In this document: piece after piece, positions 51,489 to 64,000 of the stretch
Layout of the letters: each line of letters begins with the position of its first letter
Position numbering within the stretch: the first letter of the stretch is position 1
Assembly (NCBI GenBank): GCA_018826515.1
Contig: JAHKAM010000031.1
Coordinates: forward strand, 1 to 64,000
DNA length: 64,000 nucleotides
Direction of reading: 5' to 3'
From: Alphaproteobacteria bacterium
GTDB taxonomy: Bacteria; Pseudomonadota; Alphaproteobacteria; Caulobacterales; Caulobacteraceae
Translations under genes and position numbers: made by a program
Notes under the pieces: model-generated
Databases searched by the model: none
Told to the model about the DNA's origin: nothing
What the model saw: only the letters and a program-made list of their open reading frames with translations

Positions 51489-53711
51489 ATGAGCGACGAG
51501 GCGATCAAAGACACGACCACCGGCGAGGAGGTCCCCTCCTCGCGCGCGCCGCAGTTGCACCTGTCCGAAGCGCTGATGGCCTCGCCGACCCGCTTCTTCA
51601 ACCGCGAAATCTCATGGCTGGCCTTCAACAGCCGGGTGCTGGAAGAGGCCGCCAACCCGGCCCACCCGCTGCTGGAGCGGCTGCGTTTCCTGTCGATCTC
51701 GGCCAACAACCTCGATGAGTTCTTCATGACCCGCGTGGCCGGCCTCAAGGGCCAGGTGCGCGAGCGGGTGCGGGTGCTGTCCGCCGACGGCCTGACCCCG
51801 GCGGAACAGCTGGACAAGGTCAATGTCGCCGCCGGCGCCCTGATGGCCGAGCAGCAGCACCGCTGGCGCAAGCTTCGCAAGGAGCTGACGGGCGTCGGGA
51901 TCGATGTCGTCGACGCCGCCCGGATCACCAAGACCGAGCGCGAGCGGCTCGAGCCCGAGTTCCTGAACCAGCTGTTCGCCGTGCTGACGCCGATGGCGAT
52001 CGACCCGGCCCACCCCTTCCCCTTCCTGCCCAACCTCGGCTTCTCGCTGGCGCTGAAGCTGAAGCGGCGGTCGGACAACCGCACCCTCTACGCCCTCGTT
52101 CCCGTGCCGACCCAGGTGAAGCGGTTCTGGCCGCTGGCGACTGACGGGCGCTCGACGCCGGGCCGCAAGCGCTTCCTGACCCTCGAAAGCCTGCTGACCC
52201 TCTTCATCGACCACCTGTTTCCCGGCTGCGACGTGCTGGAGCGCGGCGTCTTCCGCCTGATCCGCGACTCCGACATCGAGATCGAGGAAGAGGCCGAAGA
52301 CCTGGTCATGGAGTTCGAGGAAGCGCTGAAGCAACGGCGCATGGGCTCGGTCGTCCGGATCAAGATCGAGGCGTCCATGCCGGACGACCTGCGCACCTTC
52401 ATCACCGACCAGCTGGACGCCGCCCCGCAGGACATCGTCATGGTCCCCGGCATGCTGGGTCTGGCCCAGCTGTCCGATCTCATCGCCGCCGGCCATCCCG
52501 ACCTGAAGTTCAAGGGCTATGAGCCGCGCTATCCCGAGCGGGTCCGCGACAACGGCGGCGACATCTTCGCGGCCGTCCGCGAGAAGGACATGCTGATCCA
52601 CCATCCGTTCGAGAGCTTCGACGTGGTGGTCCAGTTCCTGCGCCAGGCGGCCCGCGATCCCAACGTCCTGGCCATCAAACAGACCCTGTACCGGACCTCC
52701 AAGGACAGCCCCATCGTCGCCGCCCTGATCGAGGCGGCCGAAAACGGCAAGAACGTCACCGCCCTGGTCGAGATCAAGGCCCGGTTCGACGAGGAGGCCA
52801 ACCTGCGCTGGGCCCGGGCCATGGAGCGGGCCGGCGTCCACGTCGTCTTCGGCTTCGTCGAGTACAAGACCCACGCCAAGCTCAGCGTCGTGGTCCGCCG
52901 CGAGAGCGAGGGGCTGAAGACCTACTGCCATTTCGGCACCGGCAACTATCACCCGGTGACGGCGCGGATCTATACCGACCTCAGCCTGTTCAGCTGCGAC
53001 CCCGTCCTCGCCCGGGACGCTTCGCGCGTGTTCAACTATATCACCGGCTACGCCCAGCCCGACGAGCTGGAGGCCCTTGTGGTTTCGCCGTTGAACATGA
53101 AGGCCACGCTGATCGACCTGATCGGCAAGGAAATGGCGGCGGCGGCCAAGGGCAAGCCTGCGGCCATCTGGGCCAAGATGAACTCCCTCGTCGATCCCGC
53201 GGTGATCGACGCCCTGTACCGCGCCAGTCAGTGGGGCGTGCGCATCGAACTGGTCATCCGCGGCATCTGCTGCCTGCGCCCCGGCGTGGTCGGCCTGTCA
53301 GAGAACATCCGCGTCAAGTCGATCGTCGGCCGCTTCCTCGAACACAGCCGCATCGTCGCCTTCGCCAACGGCCGCGACCTGCCGCATGACAAGGCGAAAC
53401 TGTACATCTCCTCGGCCGACTGGATGAACCGCAACCTCGACCGCCGGGTCGAGTTGATGACACCGGTGCTGAACGCCACCGTGCATGACCAGGTGCTGGA
53501 CCAGATCATGGTCGCCAACCTCAAGGACGACGCCCAGAGCTGGGTTCTGGCGGCCGACGGCGCCTATCACCGGGTGACGCCCGCCGATCCGGATCGGCCG
53601 TTCTCGGCGCACAAATATTTCATGACCAATCCCAGCCTGTCGGGCCGGGGCCGCCGGGTGAAGACCCTGCCGGGCCACCTCAGCTATGAGCCGTCGCGGA
53701 AGAAACGCTGA
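51489..53711 (+). CDS. ppk: Polyphosphate kinase 1
   Basis: 740 residues of the PPK1 family. The N-terminal part has [23 protein letters not shown] and [17 protein letters not shown]; the catalytic half has the histidine expected to be phosphorylated, His462 ([13 protein letters not shown]), and His633 ([20 protein letters not shown]). It makes polyphosphate from ATP at the membrane. The start at 51489 gives the shortest sensible N-terminus. The ppx gene overlaps its stop codon by one base, so both are one unit. Confidence 0.92.
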   Translation: MSDEAIKDTTTGEEVPSSRAPQLHLSEALMASPTRFFNREISWLAFNSRVLEEAANPAHPLLERLRFLSISANNLDEFFMTRVAGLKGQVRERVRVLSADGLTPAEQLDKVNVAAGALMAEQQHRWRKLRKELTGVGIDVVDAARITKTERERLEPEFLNQLFAVLTPMAIDPAHPFPFLPNLGFSLALKLKRRSDNRTLYALVPVPTQVKRFWPLATDGRSTPGRKRFLTLESLLTLFIDHLFPGCDVLERGVFRLIRDSDIEIEEEAEDLVMEFEEALKQRRMGSVVRIKIEASMPDDLRTFITDQLDAAPQDIVMVPGMLGLAQLSDLIAAGHPDLKFKGYEPRYPERVRDNGGDIFAAVREKDMLIHHPFESFDVVVQFLRQAARDPNVLAIKQTLYRTSKDSPIVAALIEAAENGKNVTALVEIKARFDEEANLRWARAMERAGVHVVFGFVEYKTHAKLSVVVRRESEGLKTYCHFGTGNYHPVTARIYTDLSLFSCDPVLARDASRVFNYITGYAQPDELEALVVSPLNMKATLIDLIGKEMAAAAKGKPAAIWAKMNSLVDPAVIDALYRASQWGVRIELVIRGICCLRPGVVGLSENIRVKSIVGRFLEHSRIVAFANGRDLPHDKAKLYISSADWMNRNLDRRVELMTPVLNATVHDQVLDQIMVANLKDDAQSWVLAADGAYHRVTPADPDRPFSAHKYFMTNPSLSGRGRRVKTLPGHLSYEPSRKKR

Positions 53712-55219
53712 TGCCCGAAGCCCTGCTCTCGGCCCTCGGCGCGCCCCGCGACGTGGCGGCGATCGACATCGGCTCCAACTCGGTGCGTCTGGTGCTGTAC
53801 CGGCTTGAAGGCCGGGCCATCTGGACCGTCTTCAACGAAAAGGTGCTGGCCGGACTGGGCCGCGACATGCCGGTCACCGGACGGCTGTCCGTCGAGGGCG
53901 CGGCCCAGGCGATCACCGCCCTCAAACGCTTCTCCGCGGTGATCGAGGGCGTCCAGCCCGCCCTGGCCTTCATCGCCGCCACCGCCGCCGTGCGCGAGGC
54001 GGAGGACGGCCCCGACTTCTGCGACAAGGTCGCCGCCGAGACCGGCCTGCGCATCCGGGTCCTGTCCGGCGAGGAAGAGGCCCGCTACGCCGCCCTCGGC
54101 GTCCTGGCCGGCATCCCCCATGCCGACGGGGTCGCGGGCGACCTCGGCGGCTCCAGCCTTGAGCTGGTGCGGCTGGCGAACGGCACGGTCGAGCGCGGCG
54201 TCACCCTGCCCCTCGGCCCCTTCGCCCTCGCCGACGACAAGGGGTTCGACGCCGACCGATTGCGCGGCGTGATCGCCAAACGTCTCAATGGCGTCGAGGA
54301 CTTCTCCGCCGCGACCCTCTACGCCGTCGGCGGCGCCTGGCGCACCCTGGCCCAGGCGCATATGGCGGTCAGCGGCTATCCGCTGCGCATTGTGCACCAG
54401 TATCAGGTCAGCGCGGCGGACCTGCTCGCCACCGCGCAACTGGTCGCGCGGTCGTCGAAGGCCTCGCTCGACAAATGGCCCGGCCTGTCGAAGAAGCGGG
54501 CCGAGACCCTGCCCTATGCGGCCCTGGTGCTGGAAGGTCTGATCGAGCGGCTCGGCCTGAAGCAGATCGTGCTTTCGGCCTGGGGCGTGCGCGAGGGGCT
54601 GCTGTACGAGGCGCTGGAGCCCGAGGTCGCCGTGGCCGACCCGCTGCTGGCGGGGTGTTCGGCGCTCGGCGCGCGTCAGGGCATCTCGCCGACCCTGCCC
54701 GGCGCCCTGAACGGCTGGATCTCGCCCCTGGTCGCCGCCCTCCCCGTGGTTTTCGACCGCGAGCGTGACGCCGTCCTCGCCGACGCCGCCTGCCGGCTGG
54801 CCGACATCGGCGCGCGTCTGCATCCGGATCATCGTGTCGAACTGTCCTTCGATCAGGTGCTGCGGGCGCCGGTTCCGGGTCAGACCCATGCCGAGCGGGC
54901 CTATCTGGCCGTCGCGGTGAACGCCCGCTACGGCGGCGGCGCAGCCACCCCCGAACCCAAGACGGTCAGCCGCCTGCTCAACGAGGACCAGCAACAGGGC
55001 GCCCGCGCCCTGGGTCTGGCGATCCGGCTGGCCTGCGATCTGTCAGGCCGCGCGCCCCAGTTGCTGGTCAACGCCCGGGCGGGGGTGAAGGACGGCGCCC
55101 TGATCTTGACGGCGGCCGACGGCTACGCCGACGTGCTGCTGGGCGAACAGACCCGTCGGCGCGGCAAGGCCCTGGCCGAGGCCATGGGGCTCAAACTGGA
55201 TATCCGCTCGGCGGATTAG
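53711..55219 (+). CDS. ppx: Exopolyphosphatase (Ppx/GppA family)
   Basis: 502 residues. The actin-like ATPase fold starts with AAIDIGSNSVRLVLYR (phosphate 1), then FIAATAAVREAEDG, LSGEEEARYAALGVL and ADGVAGDLGGSSLELVRL (phosphate 2). The enzyme hydrolyses polyphosphate or pppGpp. It is coupled to ppk through a TGATG overlap, so synthesis and breakdown of polyphosphate are jointly expressed. Confidence 0.9.
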   Translation: MPEALLSALGAPRDVAAIDIGSNSVRLVLYRLEGRAIWTVFNEKVLAGLGRDMPVTGRLSVEGAAQAITALKRFSAVIEGVQPALAFIAATAAVREAEDGPDFCDKVAAETGLRIRVLSGEEEARYAALGVLAGIPHADGVAGDLGGSSLELVRLANGTVERGVTLPLGPFALADDKGFDADRLRGVIAKRLNGVEDFSAATLYAVGGAWRTLAQAHMAVSGYPLRIVHQYQVSAADLLATAQLVARSSKASLDKWPGLSKKRAETLPYAALVLEGLIERLGLKQIVLSAWGVREGLLYEALEPEVAVADPLLAGCSALGARQGISPTLPGALNGWISPLVAALPVVFDRERDAVLADAACRLADIGARLHPDHRVELSFDQVLRAPVPGQTHAERAYLAVAVNARYGGGAATPEPKTVSRLLNEDQQQGARALGLAIRLACDLSGRAPQLLVNARAGVKDGALILTAADGYADVLLGEQTRRRGKALAEAMGLKLDIRSAD

Positions 55220-55242
55220 ACCGCCTTGTCATCCCGGGACGC

Positions 55243-55791
55243 CTAGTCGCCGCCCCACCAGCGCATCTGCACGCGCTGGGCCGGCGCCTCTCCGACCTTG
55301 AGCTCGCCCCGGACCACCACGCCCTCATCGCCGAGATTGCGGCGCGAGGTCGCCAGGGCGCCCGGGTCCAGCATGCCCTCGAACCGGACGGCGCCCAGCT
55401 CGGGCGAGCGCCCCTCGAAGCGGATGCGGCTGTCGGTCACCTCATAGGCCGTCGGCAGAACGCGGGCGGTGACGCTGCGCGCCTCGCCGATCTCGGTCTG
55501 GACCATCGGGCTGGTGACGTCGTCGAACTGCAGCATCACGGGTCCGAAGGTCGCGCTCCGATCCCCGCCCTCCCAGGCCTGGAAATCGGTCGCCTGGCCG
55601 ACGAAGACATGGTCGAGCGACCACTTTCCGATCCGCACGTCGCCGGCCGGCATATAGTAGCCGGACAGATCCGAGGTCATGGCGTGGCTGAACGCCGGGG
55701 CGGCGGGCGCCGGGGCCTCGGCCGGAACCTCCGGCCGGTCGCACGACGCAAGGATCAGCAAGCCGACCGCCAGTCCGATGAAATTCCGCAT
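55243..55791 (-). CDS. Lipoprotein, function unknown
   Basis: 182 residues from 55791, with a lipoprotein signal (RNFIGLAVGLLILASC), a Glu/Pro/Ala linker and a beta-rich mature part (SGYYMPAGDVRIGKWSLDHVF, TFGPVMLQFDD and PELGAVRFEGMLDPG). No family is recognised, although the pattern is that of small beta-sandwich envelope proteins. It is convergent with ppx. Confidence 0.65.
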   Translation of the reverse strand: MRNFIGLAVGLLILASCDRPEVPAEAPAPAAPAFSHAMTSDLSGYYMPAGDVRIGKWSLDHVFVGQATDFQAWEGGDRSATFGPVMLQFDDVTSPMVQTEIGEARSVTARVLPTAYEVTDSRIRFEGRSPELGAVRFEGMLDPGALATSRRNLGDEGVVVRGELKVGEAPAQRVQMRWWGGD

Positions 55792-55851
55792 CCCAGAAGC
55801 TCCCTGCACCTGCACGCTGACCGGAACACGGACCGGTCCGCCTGTCCACCG

Positions 55852-56484
55852 TCAGGGCAGATGGGCGATGATGCGCAGCCAGCCGGTGGTCTGCCCGGCG
55901 TCAATCAGCTCAAACACCGGAATCGCCAGCAGGAAGACCAGCCCGTCGCGGATCGTGGTCACGAACAGACCCGGGCGAATGGTCAGCTGGTCCTCGTCCC
56001 GCCAGAGTGAAAACCGGGGCCAGAAACGCGGCGTGCGGGCCTTGTAGGCGGTGTAGACGGCCCCGAACTCCCGTTCCAGGAACGCCTCTTCGCGGCGAAC
56101 CGTCAGATAGAAGACCCCCATGGCGGCCAGCACGAAGCCCACGCCGATGGTGACGCTTCCGCTCTGGGCCCCGATCCCGAAGGCGCCCACATAGCTGAAG
56201 ACATAGAGCGGATTGCGCGTGATTGAATACGGCCCCCGATCAACGATCTCCGCCTTCTTCCGCCCGCCGATGTAAAGCGAGCACCACGCCCGACCGACGA
56301 TCGAAACGATCATGGCGACGAAGCCGAACGACTCGACCCGTTCGTGCCATTCGCCGTCGATCCCGCCGTACGACTGGGTGACCAGCGCCAGTCCGACCAG
56401 CCCCAGAAGCGCGACAAGGACCGCGGCCTTGCGAATCTTCTGGACCGCGCCGAGGTCCAGCGTTGACCGATGTGTGGTGTTCAT
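55852..56484 (-). CDS. Isoprenylcysteine/phospholipid methyltransferase-like membrane protein
   Basis: 210 residues with about five membrane helices. The motif VDRGPYSITRNPLYVFSYVG and the later RREEAFLEREFGAVYTAYKARTPRF are the family signature of ICMT/PEMT-type methyltransferases that bind SAM near the membrane. The substrate is unknown in bacteria lacking prenylated proteins. It stands between a lipoprotein gene and the M28 peptidase, all on the minus strand. Confidence 0.8.
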   Translation of the reverse strand: MNTTHRSTLDLGAVQKIRKAAVLVALLGLVGLALVTQSYGGIDGEWHERVESFGFVAMIVSIVGRAWCSLYIGGRKKAEIVDRGPYSITRNPLYVFSYVGAFGIGAQSGSVTIGVGFVLAAMGVFYLTVRREEAFLEREFGAVYTAYKARTPRFWPRFSLWRDEDQLTIRPGLFVTTIRDGLVFLLAIPVFELIDAGQTTGWLRIIAHLP

Positions 56485-56567
56485 GGGGGATCGCCTCCGA
56501 TCGGCGAGCAGACGACCGGAGCGCCACTATTGCAAGCCCGTAACTGTACGGATTGCAGGGCTCTCGA

Positions 56568-57551
56568 TCAGCGGCCGAGGCCCCGGTCAAGCGCCCGGAA
56601 CGATGCGATCGAGAGCTCGGTCGCGCTGATGAAGACCGATGGCGTGATCTTTTCGAAATCGTCCGACGGGCGGTGATAGTCGGGGTGGTAATTCACCCCC
56701 AGATACAGGAACGGCACCTGCGCCCGGTGGAAGGCGGCGTGGTCGGAGGACTCGACCCAGTTGTCCTGGCCCGTATCCTGCGGCGTGTCCTTGCCGAAGG
56801 CCAGGGCCACGGCGCCATTGGCCGGGATCGGCTCCAGCAGCGGGCGGAAGGCGGGGTGCTGGTACGTCCCGGTGACCCACAGCTTGCCGTCGGTCTCGGC
56901 TCGCGCCGTCATGTCGAAATTCAGGTTCATGGCGATCGACTCGAGCGGCATCGGCGGCGCCTCGACGAAATGCCGCGCGCCCAGCAGGCCGTGCTCCTCC
57001 CCGTCCAGCGCCACGATCAGCACGCTGTGCTCCGGGGCCTCACGCTTCAGGTCGGCGGCGAGGGCCAGCATGGTGGCCACGCCCGAGGCGTTGTCGTCGG
57101 CGCCGTTGAAGACCTGGCCTCCGGCGTTGACGCCGACGTGGTCATAGTGGGCCGTGACGACGATGTAGCGGTCGGTCCGGCGCGTGCCGGGGATCAGGCC
57201 GATGACGTTGACGCCGTTGAAGGTCCGGGCGGTGGCGCCCGGACGGGCGCGGCCCTGCATCTCCCACGGCTGCAGCCGCCCCATCGGCGGGGCGACAACG
57301 CCCAGCGCCTCCAGCCGGCCGACGATATAGGCGCGGGCCATCTCGCCCCCCGGCGCGCCGGTGTCGCGGCCCTGCATGGCGTCCGCCGACAGGATGCGCA
57401 CATCCTCCAGCAGCTGCGCGTGCATGGCCGGGGCCGCCGTCGCGGTCGACGCAGGCGGGCTCTCCCCGGGCCCGAACAGACCGCCGCAGGCCGACAGCAG
57501 CAGGGCGCCGCCAAGAGCCGAGGACAGGGCGAGAAGACGAGCGTGGCGCAT
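56568..57551 (-). CDS. M28-family zinc peptidase, lipoprotein
   Basis: 327 residues. A lipoprotein signal (LLALSSALGGALLLSAC) is followed by an M28 domain: AHYDHVGVNAGGQVFNGADDNASG gives the His and Asp ligands, and LDGEEHGLLGARH the catalytic Glu and the next Glu ligand. Further ligands lie in NFDMTARAE and VNYHPDYHRPSDDFEKI. It should remove N-terminal amino acids or dipeptides outside the cytoplasm. It faces away from ligA. Confidence 0.88.
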   Translation of the reverse strand: MRHARLLALSSALGGALLLSACGGLFGPGESPPASTATAAPAMHAQLLEDVRILSADAMQGRDTGAPGGEMARAYIVGRLEALGVVAPPMGRLQPWEMQGRARPGATARTFNGVNVIGLIPGTRRTDRYIVVTAHYDHVGVNAGGQVFNGADDNASGVATMLALAADLKREAPEHSVLIVALDGEEHGLLGARHFVEAPPMPLESIAMNLNFDMTARAETDGKLWVTGTYQHPAFRPLLEPIPANGAVALAFGKDTPQDTGQDNWVESSDHAAFHRAQVPFLYLGVNYHPDYHRPSDDFEKITPSVFISATELSIASFRALDRGLGR

Positions 57552-57677
57552 GGGGACTCCTTGGGACCGCCGGACGCTAGCCCAGCGGCCGGGCGGTGTC
57601 AGTTTAACTCCCTGTCATCCGGAATTCTGTGGCCGCAATCGGACGGCGGCTCTCGAAACCCGGGCGGGCGATGCTAG

Positions 57678-60047
<2,370 letters not shown>

Positions 60048-60102
60048 AAGCGTGGCCATATCGCTTCACCAATAAATAATCCGGATCGTTCTCAATGGCT
60101 TC

Positions 60103-61335
60103 ATGGCCAGTACCCTTGTCGCCGACGGGCTGGAGCCCCGCGCGAGCGTCGAGCGGTTCTCCACCCATGAGCTCGGACCGACGCTTGAGCGTTTTCAGTC
60201 TTCCGGCCTGCTCGAAGAGGGCCGGATCAATCTGATCTGCCTCGACGCCATCGCCGATCGGCTGGGCGACAAGTGGGAAGGCCGCCAGGAACAGATCTAC
60301 CACCACGTCGAGCGGACCCTGACCCGCCACCTTGAGGGCGGCGGCTTCTTCCAGCGGGTCTCGGCGACCGACTATCTCGTGGTCCAGCCCACGCTCGGCA
60401 AATTCAGCGCCCAGGTGTCCTGCCTGCTGTATCTGCGCGAACTGCTGAACCATTTCCTCGGCGGCGCCGCGCCCGAGGCCGCCGATGTCCTGGAAGTCAC
60501 CAGCCTCAGCAGCGGCCGCATCTTCGCCGCCGAAATCGATCGGGACCATGCGGCCCTCGCCGCCCGGACCGAGCCGCCGCCGGCCCCGCCGGAGGAGGAC
60601 GACAGCCTGCCGACTCCGTGGAACCCGTTCGTCGCCGCCGACGGCCGGACGCTGCGGGTCTCCTGCCATCTGGAGCCCGTCTTCGAGCTCAAGACCTTCG
60701 CCCAGATCGGCTACCGCATCGCCCGGCGCGTGCTGCGCATGCCGGAGGCGGTCGAGCTCACCCCCCAGGAGCTTCGCAATCTGACCACCGCCGACATCGA
60801 GAAGGTCGATCTCGCCACCATCGCCCGCGGGGTCAGTCGTCTGAAATCCGAACAGGGCAACGCCCGGCAGCCGACGCTCTTCCTCCCCGTCTCCTACACG
60901 ACCCTCGCCAGTCAGCGCGGACGCGGCCCCCTCATCGCCCGCTTCAAGGAGGCGACGCGGGGGGTCGACAAGGGCCTGGTCTGCGAGATCACCGACATCG
61001 AGGGCGTGCCCGGCAGCGCCCTCGCCGCGGTCACCGTCATGATCAAGCCCTTCTGCATGATCGTGGTCGGCAAACTGCGCGAGGCCCCGGGCCGGTCGCC
61101 CGAGGACCTGCGCGGGGTCCGGCTCCAGGGCGTCGCCTTCGAGGCCGGGGCGCACCCGCTCGAGCGGGGCGAGTTCACCGCCTGGGCCGAACATGCGATC
61201 GCCAATGCGCGCCGGGTCACCCGCTCGGTCATCCTCCACGGCCTGTCCGGCCCGGAATATCTCGGTCTGGCCGGCCTGGCCGGCGCCACCCACGGCAGCC
61301 TCGCGGCCCGGCGGGCGCCGCCCGCGTCGGTCTAG
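60103..61335 (+). CDS. Unrecognised 410-residue protein, possibly degenerate GGDEF/EAL-like
   Basis: No membrane segment or signal is seen. The first about 130 residues (for example [20 protein letters not shown] and [21 protein letters not shown], then [10 protein letters not shown]) loosely resemble a GGDEF fold without its GGDEF and metal residues. After a Pro/Glu linker, the second half ([50 protein letters not shown]) is reminiscent of an EAL domain without its metal residues. If so, it binds a nucleotide or protein rather than making c-di-GMP. Not certain. It follows ligA by 55 bases and overlaps the next gene by 4. Confidence 0.5.
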   Translation: MASTLVADGLEPRASVERFSTHELGPTLERFQSSGLLEEGRINLICLDAIADRLGDKWEGRQEQIYHHVERTLTRHLEGGGFFQRVSATDYLVVQPTLGKFSAQVSCLLYLRELLNHFLGGAAPEAADVLEVTSLSSGRIFAAEIDRDHAALAARTEPPPAPPEEDDSLPTPWNPFVAADGRTLRVSCHLEPVFELKTFAQIGYRIARRVLRMPEAVELTPQELRNLTTADIEKVDLATIARGVSRLKSEQGNARQPTLFLPVSYTTLASQRGRGPLIARFKEATRGVDKGLVCEITDIEGVPGSALAAVTVMIKPFCMIVVGKLREAPGRSPEDLRGVRLQGVAFEAGAHPLERGEFTAWAEHAIANARRVTRSVILHGLSGPEYLGLAGLAGATHGSLAARRAPPASV

Positions 61336-62321
61336 CGGTTCAGCGCCGCCCGCGCCGCCTCGGCATAGCGGTGACCGGACGCGGCTCCCTTGGGAAACAC
61401 CGCCTCGATCCGCGCCAGATCGTCGGCGTCCAGGGTCAGCTCGACCGCCGCCGCATTCTCCTCCAGCGTCCGGATGCGTCGCGTGCCCGGGATCGGAACC
61501 AGCGTCTCGCCCCGCGCCAGCACCCAGGCCAGGGCCAGCTGCGCCGCCGTCACCCCCTTGTCCGCCGCGATGGCCGCGACGGCGTGGACGAGGTCGATGT
61601 TCTTCTGGAAGTTTGCGCCCTGGAAGCGCGGGTTCGAGCGGCGGAAGTCATCCTCGGCGAGGTCCTCGACCGACGTGATCTCGCCCGACAGAAAGCCCCG
61701 GCCCAGCGGGCTGTAGGGCACGAAGCCGATGCCCAGTTCCTCGCAGACGGCGAACAGTTCGTCCTCCGGCTCGCGGCTCCACAGGGAATATTCGGTCTGC
61801 AGCGCCGTGATCGGATGTTCGGCATGGCCCCGGCGCAGCGTCCCGGGCGAGGCCTCCGACAGGCCGAGGAAGCGCACCTTGCCCTCCTCGACCAACCGAC
61901 CCATCGCCCCGACCGTCTCCTCGATCGGCGTGTTCGCATCGACGCGGTGCAGATAGTAGAGATCGACGTGGTCCATCCCCAGCCGCTTCAGGCTGCCCTC
62001 GATGGCGCGGCGCACATTGGCCGGCGAGCCGTCGACCGTCAGGGCCGTCCGCTCGGCATTGTAGCCGATCCCGAATTTGGTCGCGACGAAGGCCCTGTCC
62101 CGACGATCCGCCAGCGCCTTGCCGACCTGGATCTCATTGGTGTGCGGCCCGTACATTTCGGCCGTGTCGAGGAAGGTGACGCCGAGGTCGAGCGCGCGGT
62201 GGATCACGGCCGTCGCCTGCCCCTCGTCGGACGGCTGGCCATAGAAGGCGGCCATGCCCATGCAGCCGAGGCCGATGGCCGAGACTTCCGGGCCGTCGCG
62301 GCCGAGTTTGCGCGTCTTCAT
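61332..62321 (-). CDS. Aldo/keto reductase
   Basis: 329 residues of the AKR fold: [12 protein letters not shown] near the start, [21 protein letters not shown] (catalytic Asp and Tyr), KFGIGY (catalytic Lys), and [10 protein letters not shown]. The NADPH site [14 protein letters not shown] is near the end. It belongs to the YghZ/AKR11-13-like subgroup that reduces aldehydes. It is convergent with the gene before (4-base overlap) and follows vapBC on the same strand, with a hairpin between. Confidence 0.9.
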   Translation of the reverse strand: MKTRKLGRDGPEVSAIGLGCMGMAAFYGQPSDEGQATAVIHRALDLGVTFLDTAEMYGPHTNEIQVGKALADRRDRAFVATKFGIGYNAERTALTVDGSPANVRRAIEGSLKRLGMDHVDLYYLHRVDANTPIEETVGAMGRLVEEGKVRFLGLSEASPGTLRRGHAEHPITALQTEYSLWSREPEDELFAVCEELGIGFVPYSPLGRGFLSGEITSVEDLAEDDFRRSNPRFQGANFQKNIDLVHAVAAIAADKGVTAAQLALAWVLARGETLVPIPGTRRIRTLEENAAAVELTLDADDLARIEAVFPKGAASGHRYAEAARAALNR

Positions 62322-62346
62322 GACCGCTCTCCGTGAAATGTGGGGG

Positions 62347-62367
62347 GCCGGCGGAGCCTCCGCCGGC
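62347..62367 (-). terminator. Hairpin between vapC and the reductase gene
   Basis: A perfect 10-bp inverted repeat GCCGGCGGAG / CTCCGCCGGC with one base between. No T run is present. It lies after vapC on the minus strand and could reduce read-through into the reductase. Confidence 0.45.
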
Positions 62368-62393
62368 TAACGGGAGATGGGCGCCGTTCGGCC

Positions 62394-62786
62394 TTATTTC
62401 AAGGCGGGCTCGATATCCGTTCTGTTGAAATCGTCACCCTTGAACAGCAGTGGGTCGCCGCTTTCGCGAGCCAGCGCATAGGCGAAACAGTCGCCGAAGT
62501 TCAGCCCGGCCGGATGATTGCCCTTGCCGAAAGTGCGATAGGCTGCGCGCGCCAGCTCCGCCTGCCCGCGCGTGACCGGCACGACCTCCAGATGTGTCAT
62601 CGCCAGCAGCCGCTCGAATGCCTCGGCCGGGAAGCCGTCCTCGGCCTTGCGGTCGATCACCATCCCCGCTTCGAAATAGGTCGCTGCGGACATACGGGGC
62701 GAGCCCGCCACCAGAACCTTCATCAGGTCACTGCCCTCCGGTTCGCCAAAGATGATGGCGATGAGCGCCGAGCTATCGACGATCAC
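62394..62786 (-). CDS. vapC: VapC-type PIN-domain toxin
   Basis: 130 residues of the PIN fold. The acid residues of the nuclease site are seen: Asp4 ([17 protein letters not shown]), Glu39, Asp99 ([11 protein letters not shown]) and Asp118 ([11 protein letters not shown]). VapC toxins cleave tRNA or rRNA. It overlaps the antitoxin gene by 4 bases, the standard toxin-antitoxin arrangement, and so is made at low level relative to the antitoxin. Confidence 0.9.
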   Translation of the reverse strand: MIVDSSALIAIIFGEPEGSDLMKVLVAGSPRMSAATYFEAGMVIDRKAEDGFPAEAFERLLAMTHLEVVPVTRGQAELARAAYRTFGKGNHPAGLNFGDCFAYALARESGDPLLFKGDDFNRTDIEPALK

Positions 62787-63037
62787 GCCGGCAGACCTGT
62801 TTCCGGATCATACAGAAACGCCGTAGGGTCCTCACCCGGCTCCAGAGGCCGGAGATGTTTCCGCATCTCGGCGAGCAGCGCCTCGACCTTCTCGAGATCG
62901 ATTGCGGGTCTTACCGGACGCACCCGCGACAATCGTTCTTCAAGAGAGACGATCACGGCCTCGGTCAGGGTCTCGCCTGTCGCCGCCGCGACCTTGATGG
63001 CCAGCTCGTGCGCCTTGGGGTTCTTGATGTTCAGCAT
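62783..63037 (-). CDS. vapB: VapB-type antitoxin
   Basis: 84 residues: a short N-terminal segment ([20 protein letters not shown]) as in the Rv0623-like antitoxin family, followed by an acidic tail ([21 protein letters not shown] and [11 protein letters not shown]) that would wrap the toxin. It neutralises VapC and usually represses its own promoter. The promoter lies in the about 35 bases between 63037 and the aminopeptidase gene end, where GTAGA and TCTACC repeats are seen. Confidence 0.85.
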   Translation of the reverse strand: MLNIKNPKAHELAIKVAAATGETLTEAVIVSLEERLSRVRPVRPAIDLEKVEALLAEMRKHLRPLEPGEDPTAFLYDPETGLPA

Positions 63038-63071
63038 GGTAGAACCAAGTCTACCACAATCTGCACTCTGC

Positions 63072-64000
63072 CTAAAGCGGGGCCGCCTGCCCCTTCAGCC
63101 AGTCCAGCACCTCCCCGTCGAGCAGCGGCCCCACCTTGGCCAGCACCTCGGCGTGATAGGCGTCGACATAGGCCCGTTCGTCCGCCGTCAGCAGGGCGAC
63201 GTCGATCAGTTTGCGGTCCAGCGGGGCCAGGGTCAGTTGCTCGAACCCGTGCATCGGACGCTCGCCGCCCGGGATCGGCGTCGGCTCCGTCACCACCTGC
63301 AGGGTCTCGATACGGATGCCCCAATGTCCCTCGCGGTAGTAGCCGGGCTCGTTCGAAAGGATCATCCCGGTCAGCAGCGGCTGGCTGTTGACCGCCTTGG
63401 CGATCCGTTGCGGCCCCTCATGGACGCCCAGATACGAGCCGACGCCATGGCCCGTGCCGTGGTCATAGTCATGCCCCGCCATCCACAGCGGCAGGCGCGC
63501 CAGGGCGTCCAGCTGGTGTCCCGTGGTCCCGGCCGGGAAGCGCACCACGGCCATGGCGATATGGCCCTTGAGCACGAGGGTGAACATCCGCCGCTGATCC
63601 GCCGTCGGCTCGCCCACGGCCATGGTCCGGGTCACGTCGGTGGTCCCGTCCAGATACTGGCCGCCGCCGTCCACCAGCAGCAGACTGCCCGTCTCCATCC
63701 GGCGGATCGTGCGCGTCACCGGCTTGTAGTGCGGCAGGGCGCCGTTGGGCCCGGCGCCGGCGATGGTGTCGAAGGACAGGTCCTTCAGCGCCCCGGTCGC
63801 CTCGCGGAAACCCTCCAGCGCCTCGGCGATCTGGCGCTCGTCCGGCAGGGTCTCCTGCCCCACGGTGTCGACCCAGTGCAGGAAGCGGGTCAGGGCCGCG
63901 CCGTCGCGGATGTGCGCCTGACGGCTGCCCTCGATCTCGACCGGATTCTTGCAGGCCCGCGGCAGGGCGCAGGGGTCCATGCCGCGCACCACCGCAGCGC
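63072..64000 (-). CDS. M24 aminopeptidase P family, C-terminal part (cut by window end)
   Basis: 309 residues visible; the N-terminal domain lies beyond the window. The pita-bread fold metal ligands are visible: [19 protein letters not shown] (two Asp), [14 protein letters not shown] (His), [18 protein letters not shown] (Glu residues) and a C-terminal domain of ExxP/ApeP-type ([22 protein letters not shown]). It cleaves the N-terminal residue before proline. It is the first gene after vapB on the minus strand. Confidence 0.9.
   Translation of the reverse strand, partial: AAVVRGMDPCALPRACKNPVEIEGSRQAHIRDGAALTRFLHWVDTVGQETLPDERQIAEALEGFREATGALKDLSFDTIAGAGPNGALPHYKPVTRTIRRMETGSLLLVDGGGQYLDGTTDVTRTMAVGEPTADQRRMFTLVLKGHIAMAVVRFPAGTTGHQLDALARLPLWMAGHDYDHGTGHGVGSYLGVHEGPQRIAKAVNSQPLLTGMILSNEPGYYREGHWGIRIETLQVVTEPTPIPGGERPMHGFEQLTLAPLDRKLIDVALLTADERAYVDAYHAEVLAKVGPLLDGEVLDWLKGQAAPL

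Overview
The window is high-GC DNA from an alphaproteobacterium, most likely Caulobacteraceae and probably Brevundimonas-like. The basis is codon and base composition, a holdfast-type polysaccharide locus (hfsE/F/G plus hfsB/A/D-like genes), a pair of RcnB-family proteins, and the Caulobacterales flavour of the core genes. This is inference from gene content; no database search was run.

Layout. (1) About 1-5.7 kb: the end of an acyltransferase, a small lipoprotein, a TonB-dependent receptor paired with a PepSY membrane protein (iron/metal acquisition), and two small hypotheticals. (2) About 5.8-25.3 kb: a heavy-metal resistance island. It holds a mercury-uptake pair (merT, a GDCCVxC protein) divergent from merR, a cytochrome c-FTR1 fusion (PbrT-like), a frameshifted methyltransferase with lspA, a DUF411 protein, DUF305, a P1B-4 type metal ATPase, a DUF190 protein, a shrunken CDF transporter, a czcCBA efflux system with a CzcI-like leader gene, a CDF exporter and a second MerR-family regulator. 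It ends with a tyrosine recombinase, AT-rich arm-like repeats and a tRNA-like 3' end followed by a hairpin, which looks like the right junction of an integrated element. Four promoters share the 19-bp spacer and central dyad of MerR-type promoters, so much of the island looks wired to its two MerR proteins. Several genes are damaged: a frameshift, an in-frame stop, an internal deletion and an ORF lacking a normal start.

(3) About 25.3-36.4 kb: chromosomal genes: TadE/G-like protein, DEAD-box helicase with a repetitive basic tail, an orphan sugar-type ABC ATPase, alanine racemase, an amidohydrolase, acyl-CoA dehydrogenase, an SCP2 protein, a heptad-repeat exported protein, a prepilin peptidase and tRNA-Ser(GCT). 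(4) About 36.4-45 kb: the holdfast/exopolysaccharide locus, with initiating phosphotransferase, flippase and two glycosyltransferases on one strand, and tyrosine-kinase-like, chain-length and outer-membrane export proteins beside them. (5) About 45-45.6 kb: a 643-bp element with inverted terminal repeats built from 7-bp units, carrying only a four-helix-bundle (23S rRNA intervening-sequence type) protein. This is the most unusual object in the window.

(6) About 45.6-64 kb: fatty-acid type enzymes, a SOUL protein, a GST, two RcnB-like proteins with a shared upstream direct repeat, ppk-ppx polyphosphate genes, lipoproteins, an M28 peptidase, ligA, an unrecognised 410-residue protein, an aldo/keto reductase, vapBC and a partial aminopeptidase P.
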